Positions 16,204 to 25,200 of a stretch of 28,883 nt of DNA are shown here, in pieces (the stretch's first letter is position 1; every line of letters starts with the position of its first letter). The notes under the pieces are model-generated. The model made no database searches. It saw only the letters and a program-made list of their open reading frames with translations, and was not told where the DNA came from. The position numbers and the translations under genes were made by a program. The stretch lies in contig CAJTVR010000051.1 in the NCBI GenBank assembly GCA_910580075.1, forward strand, positions 5,343 through 34,225, given 5' to 3'. Source of the stretch: an uncultured Eubacterium sp. (GTDB lineage Bacteria > Bacillota > Clostridia > Lachnospirales > Lachnospiraceae).

Positions 16204-18042
16204 TTACTCGCTTAACAGCCAGTATGCCCCATATGCCGGCAGATCCACCTGCTGACCCTGGATTTTATTTCCTGAAATCAAATCAGTATATGTGCCCGAT
16301 TCCTCATCCAGCCATACTTTCTTATCAAATTCGCTGAAATTAAATAACGCTTTTAATTTCTCTGCTCCATTTTTGCGCACAATGCCAAGCACAGAATTGT
16401 CTCCTGTTTCAAATGTCCAGACATCTGCCTGTGTGCCGAATGCCTCGTGTGCTTTACGGATATCTTCCAGCCTGTTAATACCCGTAAACAGTTTTTCCTG
16501 AATACTTCCTTTTTCTGTACGCTTCTGCTCTAAATCCCAGCGGAACTTGCCGCGGTGCAGATATCTGGAATCTTCCAGACGGTCCGGGTCTTTATGATAA
16601 GAATAATCATTTTCCTGCCCGATTTCATCCCCGCTGTAGATAACCGGAATGCCGGACTGTGTAAGCATATATGCATGAAGCATTAAATCCAGCTGTACCG
16701 CGCGTGCAAGCGCATCTTCATTCCTTTCATAAGCAGCTTTTTCAATCCCGCACAGAGAGGCTGTCGTACCGCAGAGTCTCGCATCTCCGGATGCCGGATC
16801 TGAATTATACAGTTCGCCCCTGCCAAAGGAATACGGAAATTCGCCTGTCAGAAAATCATTCAGGTACTTCTTATGGCTGACTTCGCCGATTCCAAACTGC
16901 ATCAGCCACGTATAATCCAGCCCCCATCCGATATCGTCATGACATCTTAGATAATTCAAAAATACATACTCTTTCGGAAGCCTGCTGACAATATCCATCT
17001 GCAGTTTTAACAGACGTGCATCCCTGGTAGCCACTGTATGCCAGGTTGTCGCCATTGTCGTTACATTATAAAGCATATGGCACTCCGGCTTTTCGACACT
17101 GCCAAAATACGGCACTACCTTTTCCGGCTCCATTACAACTTCTCCAAGAAGCAGTACACCCGGACAGACAATCTCACAAATCATGCGCATCATACGTACA
17201 ATTGAATGCACCTGTTTTAAGTTGCGGCATTTCGTGCCGAGTTCTTTCCATATGTAAGGCACTGCATCAATACGCATAACATCGATGCCCTGATTTGCAA
17301 GATACAAAAAGTTATAGACCATTTCATTAAATACTCTTGGATTTTTATAATTTAAATCCCACTGGTACGGATAAAATGTCGTCATAACAAAATGCCCTGC
17401 ATCCTCAAGCCACGTAAAATTGCCCGGTGCTGTTGTCGGGAATACCTGCGGAACGGTCTTTTCATACTCAGACGGTATGGAATAATTGTCATAAAAGAAA
17501 TACCGGCTCATATATTCGCCTTCGCCCCGGCGCGCCCTTACAGCCCATTCATGGTCTTCCGATGTATGGTTCATGACAAAATCCATGCAGACGTTCATGC
17601 CCTTTTTATGGCACGCATCAGTCAGACTCTCTAAATCTTCCATAGTTCCAAGCTGAGGCTGGACTTTACGGAAATCAGATACCGCATAACCGCCGTCTGA
17701 ACGTCCTTTCGGCGTATCCAGAAACGGCATCAGATGGATATAATTTACCTGGCACTGTTCCAGATAATCCAGCTTTTCTTCCACACCCTTTAAATTTCCG
17801 GCAAAATTATCAATATACATCATCATACCCAGTATATCGTTTTTCTTATACCAGTCCGGTTCTTTTTCCCTTTGTTCATCCATTTTTTTCAAAGGTTTTT
17901 TACGCTGTGTATAATACTCGTACAGCTGGGAACTTAATTCCGCAAACATATTGTCATTTTCGTAAAGTTCCATATACAGCCATCTTAACTCATCATGATG
18001 TTTTTCCAGCCTTTTTTGAAATACACTGTCTGCTTTCGCCAT
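16204..18042 (-). CDS. Amylosucrase-like GH13 enzyme (sucrose-acting)
   Basis: This 612-residue protein has the amylosucrase layout: a helical N-terminal domain (about 1-65), a (beta/alpha)8 barrel and a C-terminal beta domain. Conserved GH13 regions are DFVMNHTS at 154-161, the nucleophile Asp259 in GIDVMRIDAVPYIWK, the acid/base Glu301 in LLLGEVV, and RCHDDIGW at 366-373 with the transition-state Asp369. HDDIGW is typical of the GH13_4 subfamily. Amylosucrases either build alpha-glucan from sucrose or hydrolyse it; both release fructose. The fructokinase gene 36 bases upstream in the same operon is in line with that. There is no signal peptide, so sucrose must be imported, but no transporter is visible. 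Polymerase versus hydrolase activity cannot be told from the sequence. Confidence 0.85.
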   Translation of the reverse strand: MAKADSVFQKRLEKHHDELRWLYMELYENDNMFAELSSQLYEYYTQRKKPLKKMDEQREKEPDWYKKNDILGMMMYIDNFAGNLKGVEEKLDYLEQCQVNYIHLMPFLDTPKGRSDGGYAVSDFRKVQPQLGTMEDLESLTDACHKKGMNVCMDFVMNHTSEDHEWAVRARRGEGEYMSRYFFYDNYSIPSEYEKTVPQVFPTTAPGNFTWLEDAGHFVMTTFYPYQWDLNYKNPRVFNEMVYNFLYLANQGIDVMRIDAVPYIWKELGTKCRNLKQVHSIVRMMRMICEIVCPGVLLLGEVVMEPEKVVPYFGSVEKPECHMLYNVTTMATTWHTVATRDARLLKLQMDIVSRLPKEYVFLNYLRCHDDIGWGLDYTWLMQFGIGEVSHKKYLNDFLTGEFPYSFGRGELYNSDPASGDARLCGTTASLCGIEKAAYERNEDALARAVQLDLMLHAYMLTQSGIPVIYSGDEIGQENDYSYHKDPDRLEDSRYLHRGKFRWDLEQKRTEKGSIQEKLFTGINRLEDIRKAHEAFGTQADVWTFETGDNSVLGIVRKNGAEKLKALFNFSEFDKKVWLDEESGTYTDLISGNKIQGQQVDLPAYGAYWLLSE

Positions 18043-18078
18043 AATATCTTTCCTGCTCTTTCTTTTTATGATTATTTT

Positions 18079-19047
18079 TTATTCTGCCCTTTCTGCAATC
18101 AGCTGCCGTATTTCTTCTTCAGACGGCATAACCCGCAGCGCGCCTCTTCTTGTAGTAATAATGGATGCGCCCGCATTTGCAAATGTCAGCAGCTGCTTTA
18201 AATCCTCCTGTGTTAAATTCTTTATACCATGCTCAAGCACATAATGAAGCGCACATGCTTCAAATGTATCCCCGGCACCTGTCGTCTCAATAGTATTGCT
18301 CTGCAAAAACGGCTGCACTTCGACTTCCAGGTCTTTGTAATAAGCCCTGCTGCCCTCTCTGCCAAGTGTTACAAAAATAAGCGGTATGCCATAGCTTTCC
18401 TGAATCATAGCTGCACCTTTTGTATAGTCAGATGTGCCGGTCATAAATTCTACTTCATTATCAGAAATTTTTAATATATCACATTTCGAAAGTCCGTATG
18501 CAATCTGTGTCTTTGCTTCTTTCAGCGAGTCCCACAGCGGTTCCCGCAGATTCGGGTCAAACGATACCAGACATCCGCTGCGTTTTGCTATCTCAATCGC
18601 ATATCTGGTAGCTTCCCGCACGCCTTCATGCGTAGAGGAAAGTGTCCCAAAATGAAAAATCCTGCTGCTTTTGATGACTTCTTCCATGACTTCTTCTTTT
18701 TTCAGCATCATGTCTGCCCCGGGATTGCGGTAAAAGCTGAAATCCCTGTCTCCGTCCGGTTTTGTATGTACGAAAGCAAGCGTTGTATGTACTTTGTCAT
18801 CAAAGACAAGATTTTTTATATCCGTTCCGCTCTGCTCTACCTCTTTCGCCAGCATTTTTCCAAACGTATCATTTCCTACTTTTCCTATAAAAGCTGTTTT
18901 CTTTCCCAGTCTGTTGAGCATTGCCAGCACATTGCAGGGCGCTCCGCCCGGATTGGCCTCCAGGATCGGATTGCCCTGTTCACTGAGCCCGTTTTCTGTA
19001 AAATCAATTAACAATTCACCTAATGCAGCTACATCATATGCTTTCAT
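18079..19047 (-). CDS. Fructokinase, PfkB/ribokinase family
   Basis: This 322-residue sugar kinase has the PfkB signatures: NPGGAPCNV at 32-40 in the substrate-binding part, SFDPNLREPLW at 162-172, and TTGAGDTF at 255-262 with the catalytic base Asp260 and anion hole. Similarity to bacterial fructokinases (ScrK/FrkB type) and its place before a sucrose-acting enzyme point to phosphorylation of fructose to fructose 6-phosphate. A GAAAGGAGT site precedes the ATG. It is the first gene of a two-gene sucrose operon controlled by the promoter and operator just upstream. Confidence 0.88.
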   Translation of the reverse strand: MKAYDVAALGELLIDFTENGLSEQGNPILEANPGGAPCNVLAMLNRLGKKTAFIGKVGNDTFGKMLAKEVEQSGTDIKNLVFDDKVHTTLAFVHTKPDGDRDFSFYRNPGADMMLKKEEVMEEVIKSSRIFHFGTLSSTHEGVREATRYAIEIAKRSGCLVSFDPNLREPLWDSLKEAKTQIAYGLSKCDILKISDNEVEFMTGTSDYTKGAAMIQESYGIPLIFVTLGREGSRAYYKDLEVEVQPFLQSNTIETTGAGDTFEACALHYVLEHGIKNLTQEDLKQLLTFANAGASIITTRRGALRVMPSEEEIRQLIAERAE

Positions 19048-19151
19048 TTTCCCTGACTCCTTTCAGTACACATTTTGTTCTGTTTTCTGCTGTTTTTTAA
19101 GTTCCGTCCTGCTCAATACAAGCAGACATTTCCGCCACAGCGTAATCGGTT

Positions 19152-19167
19152 AAGTAACCGGTTACTT
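19152..19167. promoter_or_regulatory. LacI-family-type operator
   Basis: AAGTAACCGGTTACTT is a perfect 16-bp palindrome with a central CG, the hallmark of LacI/GalR operators. It sits directly after the predicted transcription start of the fructokinase operon, where binding would block elongation or initiation. No LacI-type gene is in the window, so the regulator is encoded elsewhere. Confidence 0.8.
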
Positions 19168-19176
19168 TATGATTTT

Positions 19177-19205
19177 ATATTATCATTGCATCGCTCATCC
19201 GTCAA
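19177..19205 (-). promoter_or_regulatory. Sigma-A-type promoter of the fructokinase-amylosucrase operon
   Basis: On the minus strand TTGACG (19200-19205), a 17-base spacer and TATAAT-like TAATAT (19177-19182). The start point would fall near 19170, so the 16-bp palindrome covers about +3 to +18. Confidence 0.75.
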
Positions 19206-19398
19206 TATACAAACTGAAATTTGTGAATACTGTACGATTTTAAAAAGGCAGTTTTATCTATTTTTCACAGCCTCCTGTTTCTGATTCCGGACTGACAGAT
19301 TCCTTCTGCCTGTCCTTTTGTATGATGCTGTATGAGCCGCAAAAGATGTTTCCCTGTCAAAACTGCAGCACCTTTTGTCATGTCAGATATGTAATAAA
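19206..19398. other. Gene-free stretch upstream of the sucrose operon
   Basis: Between the promoter and the rhomboid terminator I see no gene, repeat or clear structure; short open frames here lack ribosome sites. Confidence 0.5.
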
Positions 19399-19485
19399 AA
19401 AGGACTGCCGCTTAGCGGATTAAGGCACATAAAACCGCATTCATTCTGCAGCCTTCTGCGCCCGGTCCCTAAACGGCAGTCCTTT
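19399..19485 (-). terminator. Long-loop terminator downstream of the rhomboid-like gene
   Basis: A perfect 12-bp stem (aaaggactgccg at 19399-19410, cggcagtccttt at 19474-19485) begins 4 bases past the gene stop and ends in a run of U on the minus strand. The loop of 63 bases is unusually long and has internal pairing such as cttagcggattaag. Confidence 0.75.
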
Positions 19486-19489
19486 CTAT

Positions 19490-20341
19490 TTATTTTACAT
19501 GCTGGTGTGTAAACAGATGCTCCTGGCAGTACTCGTAATTGCCCTCACATTTTGAACAGAACCTGAATTCCAGTGACGGATCGTCCAGCTCTGTCCTTCC
19601 GCAGACCGCACATTTGTGTTTGGTAATCCCTGCATTCCGGGGCCTTCTGACTGCCTGGCGGTAAGCCTGTTTTCTCCGCATTTCCTTCGGCGAGTAGCGG
19701 TACAGATCCCTCGTTGATAAAAAGAAAATGAGAAAATTCAAAAGCGACATGACCATTACAATTCTGGCAGGCCACGGACTCTGAATCAGGTCTATCAGCA
19801 TCAGTGCCGCATACACATATGCCATCCATTTCATTTTAATCGGTATAATAAAATAAAGCATAACCTGCATATTCGGATAACATACTGCAAATGCAAGGAA
19901 GATAGACATACATATATAGTAAGTGCTGACCTGGGAACCCACAATCGTTCCCATAAAAGCCGCATTGCCATAAGCTGCCGTCATAATCACCCAGGTAATG
20001 ACCGCACCGATCAGCGTATAAAGCATACCGCCAAAAATGTATACATTATACCGGAATACTCCCCATGTCCGTTCCAGATTCGAGCCGAGCTGGTAATAAA
20101 AAAGCATCATAATAGCATAAAATATAACACTCTGGACAGAAGGCGGAATCAGTACCCAGGTTACCAGCCGCCACACCTGCCCGTGCAGAACCTGATACGG
20201 GTCTAAGATTAAAAATTCCAGCATCCCGGGGGCCGTCCTGCTGAGCACATATCCGATCACATACCCAAAAATCAGGTACAGCGTCAGATTGGAAACCGCG
20301 TATTTTGAAAATTTACGCTCAAGCTTATTCATAAAGTTCAT
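19490..20341 (-). CDS. Rhomboid-fold membrane protein lacking catalytic residues, with C-terminal zinc finger
   Basis: This 283-residue protein has about six membrane helices. Rhomboid features are HGQVWRLVTWVL at 53-64, and LERTWGVFRYNVYIFGG at 89-105. The active-site block that normally reads GxSG is replaced around GSQVSTYYICMS, and the sixth-helix His is missing in MVMSLLNFLIFF, so proteolysis is not expected. Residues 244-275 form a zinc-binding tail (Cys244, Cys247, Cys262, Cys265, then Cys272 and His275) facing the cytoplasm. It resembles pseudo-rhomboids that bind or escort membrane clients; the client is unknown. I chose the ATG at 20341 because GGGAGG stands 6 bases before it; the frame is open to 20386. 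Confidence 0.78.
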   Translation of the reverse strand: MNFMNKLERKFSKYAVSNLTLYLIFGYVIGYVLSRTAPGMLEFLILDPYQVLHGQVWRLVTWVLIPPSVQSVIFYAIMMLFYYQLGSNLERTWGVFRYNVYIFGGMLYTLIGAVITWVIMTAAYGNAAFMGTIVGSQVSTYYICMSIFLAFAVCYPNMQVMLYFIIPIKMKWMAYVYAALMLIDLIQSPWPARIVMVMSLLNFLIFFLSTRDLYRYSPKEMRRKQAYRQAVRRPRNAGITKHKCAVCGRTELDDPSLEFRFCSKCEGNYEYCQEHLFTHQHVK

Positions 20342-20458
20342 TGGAACCTCCCTAAGTCTGTTTTCCGTTTCATGTGACAGGCACATGCGGAAACAGTCCT
20401 GTAATTTTACAGCTGCCTGAATCTGCCAGACAGCCGCAGATTTTCTTTCCTGTCATGA

Positions 20459-20487
20459 ATTATATAAATACAGACATATTTTGTCAA
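20459..20487 (-). promoter_or_regulatory. Consensus sigma-A promoter of the rhomboid-like gene
   Basis: On the minus strand a perfect TTGACA (20482-20487), a 17-base spacer and a perfect TATAAT (20459-20464), about 115 bases before the chosen start. Confidence 0.8.
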
Positions 20488-20570
20488 TCAGACAAAAGCT
20501 TTCAATGCAAAATTTAATAAAAAATTCATAACTGTATAAAACAGGGAGTATCCTTTTTATATAAATAAAA

Positions 20571-21866
20571 TCATCCGTGCAGCAGTTTTTTCTGCGGGTT
20601 CACAGACAGATATTCATCCATCATTTCTTCTGTGACATTTCCGCGCTGCCATGGCATGGCACCCTCCATTTTTACACATGACTGTTCCTGGCAGAACCCC
20701 ATCATGGAAGAATGGCAGTTTTTCCTGCATCTTTCATCTGAAGGCATTACGCCGCCCATACGGCTGTTTCCCGGCATTGCCATGCTGCCGCCTGCGCGTT
20801 CACTGCTGCCTGGTGTCATCATGCCGCCATCGCCTGCATATCCTGTATGCCGGGGCATCATACTGTCCCCTGTCATCGTACCGGCGTCTGTGTACCTTTC
20901 ACTGCCCGGCATCAGTATGCTGTTTTCATCTATACGTCTGCCGCCGCCCGGCATCACATCGACGCTGGCATCCTGCGTCATCATGCCGCTGTCCATACAG
21001 CCGCCCGGCATCAGCATACCGTTTCTGCCTGGAAGGATTCTGCTGTCCGGCACTGCCATGCCGCCGCTATTCATGCCATTGTCTTCCATGCCGCCGCTGT
21101 TCATGCCATTGTCTTCCATGCCGCCATATCCTGGCATTGGCATACCGCTGCCTGGCACTGTCATTCTACTGCTGCCCATACCGCCATTATTTCCTGGAAC
21201 TGTCATTCTCCCGCTGCCATATCCTGGCATTGCCATGCCGCCGTTTCCTGGCATTACTGTCCGCCCGCCTGTATCATTTGCGCTTCCTGGCACCGGCATG
21301 CCGCCGTTTCCCGGCATTCTTCCGCTGCCCATGCTGTTTTCATTTCCCGGCATTGCCATGCCGCCGCCTGTACTGTTTTCACTCCCTGGCACTCGCATTC
21401 GCCCGCTGCCTGTGCCGTTTTCATTCCCTGGCATTGCCATTCTTCCGCCGCCATTCCCCGGCATTGCCATGCTGCCGCCTGTGCCGTTTTCACTTCCCGA
21501 TGCCGGCATACCGCCATTCCCCGGCACTGGCATGCCCGCGTTTCTTTCCGGCATCATCATGCCGTCATCCATATCATCCTGCAGCATCTGCGCATTCCAG
21601 TTTTCTGTACGTTCTCTGCCCCTGCACACACACGGATTCCTTCTGCAGGCGCACCCGCAGCTGCATCCCGGCATTACAAAAGGCACACAGATTTCATCGC
21701 CCGGCTGCATATTATAAATATCTACATATGGGTTTGCATACATTACCCATGACAAAGGAACACCGTATTTTCTTGAAATTTTGTACAGTGTATCGCCCGG
21801 CCTTACAATATGCAGAATACTTCTGCACCGTCTGCGCCCGTCATTGCATCCAAAAAAATTATCCAT
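20571..21866 (-). CDS. LysM protein with long Met/Gly/Pro-rich repeat tail, possible spore coat protein
   Basis: This is a 431-residue protein. Residues 18-63 form a LysM domain (HIVRPGDTLYKISRKYGVP, then PGDEICVP). A cysteine knot-like stretch follows (Cys68, 70, 72, 74, 79, 81). Residues about 104-365 are low-complexity repeats of MPGNGGM/MxVPGS type, rich in Met, Gly, Pro, Asn and Ser, including a tandem MEDNGMNSGG. The last 50 residues are again complex, with Cys residues and a GNVTEEMMDEYLSVNP tail. There is no signal peptide. LysM plus Gly-rich, Cys-containing tails recall SafA/coat morphogenetic proteins, which fits a spore-forming host, but this is inference. A GAGG site lies 10 bases before the ATG. 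The opposite strand is also open because of the codon bias of the repeats. Confidence 0.8.
   Translation of the reverse strand: MDNFFGCNDGRRRCRSILHIVRPGDTLYKISRKYGVPLSWVMYANPYVDIYNMQPGDEICVPFVMPGCSCGCACRRNPCVCRGRERTENWNAQMLQDDMDDGMMMPERNAGMPVPGNGGMPASGSENGTGGSMAMPGNGGGRMAMPGNENGTGSGRMRVPGSENSTGGGMAMPGNENSMGSGRMPGNGGMPVPGSANDTGGRTVMPGNGGMAMPGYGSGRMTVPGNNGGMGSSRMTVPGSGMPMPGYGGMEDNGMNSGGMEDNGMNSGGMAVPDSRILPGRNGMLMPGGCMDSGMMTQDASVDVMPGGGRRIDENSILMPGSERYTDAGTMTGDSMMPRHTGYAGDGGMMTPGSSERAGGSMAMPGNSRMGGVMPSDERCRKNCHSSMMGFCQEQSCVKMEGAMPWQRGNVTEEMMDEYLSVNPQKKLLHG
21061..21120. repeat. 30-bp tandem duplication inside the Met/Gly-rich gene
   Basis: Two copies of a 30-bp unit (21061-21090, 21091-21120) differ at one base. 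They encode the repeated ten residues GMEDNGMNSG, so the unit keeps the frame. The identity suggests a recent slip-type expansion. Confidence 0.9.
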
Positions 21867-21891
21867 TTAAAATATACCTCATATGCCTATT

Positions 21892-21920
21892 CTTATAACA
21901 GTGTATTCGCATATTGTTAA
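21892..21920 (-). promoter_or_regulatory. Possible promoter of the LysM Met/Gly-rich gene
   Basis: On the minus strand TTAACA (21915-21920), a 17-base spacer and TATAAG (21892-21897), ending about 25 bases before the ATG. A sporulation sigma factor could use other sequences here, so the assignment is tentative. Confidence 0.5.
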
Positions 21921-22056
21921 AAAGTACCATATTTCCTGCAATCCGTAAGAGCTGCACCGCACCGCAGAACAGCCAGATTACTGTACAAAGTTACCAGAAT
22001 TCCGGCACCATAATTCTCCAAATTTATGAAAAGAGCGTGAAATTGAAAATTAAGAA

Positions 22057-22085
22057 TTGTCTTTTCAGATTCATTGTCGTATAAT
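22057..22085 (+). promoter_or_regulatory. Promoter of the activase fusion gene
   Basis: TTGTCT (22057-22062), a 17-base spacer and a perfect TATAAT (22080-22085) point rightward. The leader to the ATG is about 110 bases, with no recognised riboswitch. The space 21921-22056 between the two divergent promoters holds nothing else I can identify. Confidence 0.75.
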
Positions 22086-22201
22086 GTAGAATGTTTTCAA
22101 ACACAGATTCATATTTTAATCAGTAGAAATAGGAATATTTTCCACATTTAAAACATGGATGCTGCCCCGCAGCGCCAAATATAATAGTAATGGGTGAGAA
22201 T

Positions 22202-25200
22202 ATGAGCAAAGAAATTTTATACAAACTAGGAATTGATATTGGTTCTACAACTGTAAAAATCGCAGTTTTAGATGATGCTGACTCTCTGCTGTATGCGGAT
22301 TACAGGCGTCACTATGCCAATATCCGTGAAACTCTAAGCATTCTTTTAGAGCAGACATTAAAAAAACTGGGAAATATAACAATTGCTCCAGTGATTACTG
22401 GTTCTGGCGGCCTGACTCTGGCAAAACATTTAGAGATCCCGTTCGTACAGGAAGTCATATCCGTTGCTTCCGCATTGGAACATCTTGCTCCGCAGACGGA
22501 CGTTGCTATAGAGCTGGGCGGCGAAGATGCAAAAATCATCTATTTTGAAGGCAGCAGCGTAGAACAGCGTATGAACGGAATCTGCGCCGGAGGCACCGGC
22601 TCTTTTATCGACCAGATGGCGTCACTGATTCAGACAGACGCTTCGGGCCTGAACGAATATGCCAGAAATTACCAGGAGATATATCCGATTGCCGCACGCT
22701 GCGGTGTGTTTGCCAAGACGGATATACAGCCGTTAATTAACGAAGGTGCCACAAAAGAAGACCTTTCTGCTTCTATCTTTCAGGCAGTCGTAAACCAGAC
22801 AATCAGCGGCCTGGCCTGCGGCAAGCCAATCCGGGGACATGTGGCATTTTTAGGAGGCCCGCTGCATTTCTTATCCGAATTAAGAACTGCCTTTGTCCGC
22901 ACGCTGAAACTGGATGAGGAACATACGATCATCCCTTCCAATTCACACTTATTTGCAGCGATTGGTTCTGCATTGAATTATAAAGAAGAACATACTGCAG
23001 CGCTAAAAGATGTTCTGGCCAGACTTTCCTGTGAGATTCATATGGAATTTGAGGTAGAACGCATGGAGCCGCTGTTTGAATCTGAGGCTGACTATGAAGC
23101 CTTTGTAAAGGACCACAGCAATAACAGCGTTACCGCCAGAAATCTTGCAGACTATGAAGGAAACTGCTATCTTGGCATCGATGCCGGCTCTACAACGACC
23201 AAAACCGCATTAATCGCCCAGGACGGCTCCCTGCTGTACTCTTTTTATGACAATAACAACGGAAGCCCGCTGGCTGCCTGTATCCGCTCCATTAAGGAAA
23301 TCTATTCCCTGCTGCCGGATACGGCACACATTGTCCATGCATGCTCTACCGGATACGGCGAAGCGCTAATAAAAGCCGCACTGATGCTTGATGAAGGCGA
23401 GGTCGAAACAATTGCCCACTATTATGCAGCAGCCTTTTTCGACCCGCAGGTAGACTGTATTCTGGATATCGGCGGACAGGATATGAAATGCATTAAAATT
23501 AAAAACCAGACCGTTGACAGTGTTCAGCTCAATGAAGCCTGCTCTTCCGGCTGCGGATCTTTTATCGAAACATTTGCAAAATCTCTGAATTACTCGGTGG
23601 AAGATTTTGCAAAAGAAGCATTGTTTGCCAAAAATCCGATTGACCTTGGCACGCGCTGTACGGTATTTATGAATTCCAAAGTAAAACAGGCACAGAAAGA
23701 AGGCGCTTCCGTAGCTGATATTTCTGCCGGACTTGCATATTCCGTAATTAAAAATGCCCTGTTTAAAGTAATCAAGCTGACCGATGCCAGCCAGCTCGGC
23801 CAGAAAGTCGTCGTGCAGGGCGGTACATTTTACAATGACGCTATCTTAAGGAGTTTTGAAAAAATATCAGGTGTGCGCGCAGTAAGGCCTGATATCGCAG
23901 GGATCATGGGCGCTTTCGGCGCTGCTTTAATTGCAAGAGAACGCCATGAAGAAGGCAGGGCTTCTTCCATGCTTTCCATAGAAGAAATAAACGCACTGAC
24001 CTTCGATACAAAACTGCTCCGCTGCCAGCAGTGTACAAACCACTGTCTGTTAACTGTCAGCCTGTTTTCCGGCGGCAGGCGCTATATTACCGGCAACCGG
24101 TGTGAACGCGGGCTTGGCAAAATCAAAGACAAAAGCAGACAGCGCACTGCAAATCTGTATGCTTATAAAGCAAAACATATATTTGATTACGAACCGCTTT
24201 CCGAAGAAGACGCCATCCGCGGAACGGTCGGTATTCCAAGAGTGCTGAACATGTATGAAAACTATCCGTTCTGGGCTGTCCTGTTTAAAAAACTGCATTT
24301 TCGCACCATTCTCTCGCCGCAGTCCACAAGACAGCTTTACGAAATGGGCATTGACAGCATTCCAAGCGAATCCGAATGTTATCCGGCCAAACTGGTGCAC
24401 GGACATATTGCATGGCTGATAGAACAGCAGCCGGATTTTATATTTTATCCCTGCATTCCATTCGAGCGGGATGAATTTCCAGAAGCAAACAATCACTACA
24501 ACTGCCCGATTGTAACTTCGTATGCAGAAAATATTAAAAACAATGTAGATGAAATTTCACGGGGTGAAGTACTCTTTTTAAACCCGTTTATTTCCTTCAA
24601 AGACCTGGATACAGTAAAACGCGGTGTCATCCGGGCACTGTGCCAGCGTTTTCATATCATAGAAGACGAGGTGCTTGATGCTGCAGACGCTGCATGGGCA
24701 GAGCTTGAAAATGCACGCCGGGAAATACAAAAACAGGGTGAAGAAGTCATTAATTATTTAAATGCAACCGGAAAACGCGGCATCGTCCTGGCAGGACGCC
24801 CATACCATGCAGATCCGGAAATCAACCATGGCATACCGGAACTGATTGCTTCTTATGGATTTGCTGTACTGACAGAAGATTCTGTTTCCCACTTAACACC
24901 AGTAGACCGTCCGCTGATTGTCATGGACCAGTGGATGTACCACTCCCGCCTGTATGCGGCTGCAAACTATGTAAAGTCATCTGACAACCTGGATTTAATC
25001 CAGCTAAACTCCTTCGGGTGCGGATTAGATGCGATTACTACCGACTGTGTAAGTGATATTTTAACCAATTCCGGCAAAATATATACCTGCCTTAAAATCG
25101 ATGAGGTCAATAACCTGGGCGCTGCAAGAATCCGTATCCGTTCCCTGTTAGCTGCTATCCGCGTCCGTGAAAAAAAACAGGAACCGCGTGACATCGTACC

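Noticed and set aside
20632..21898. Long open frames of 300-415 codons on the plus strand opposite the LysM Met/Gly-rich gene
   Set aside because: They arise from the codon composition of the repeats, exist in three frames at once, have low-complexity Pro/His/Cys content and no ribosome site. The minus-strand frame has a real LysM domain.
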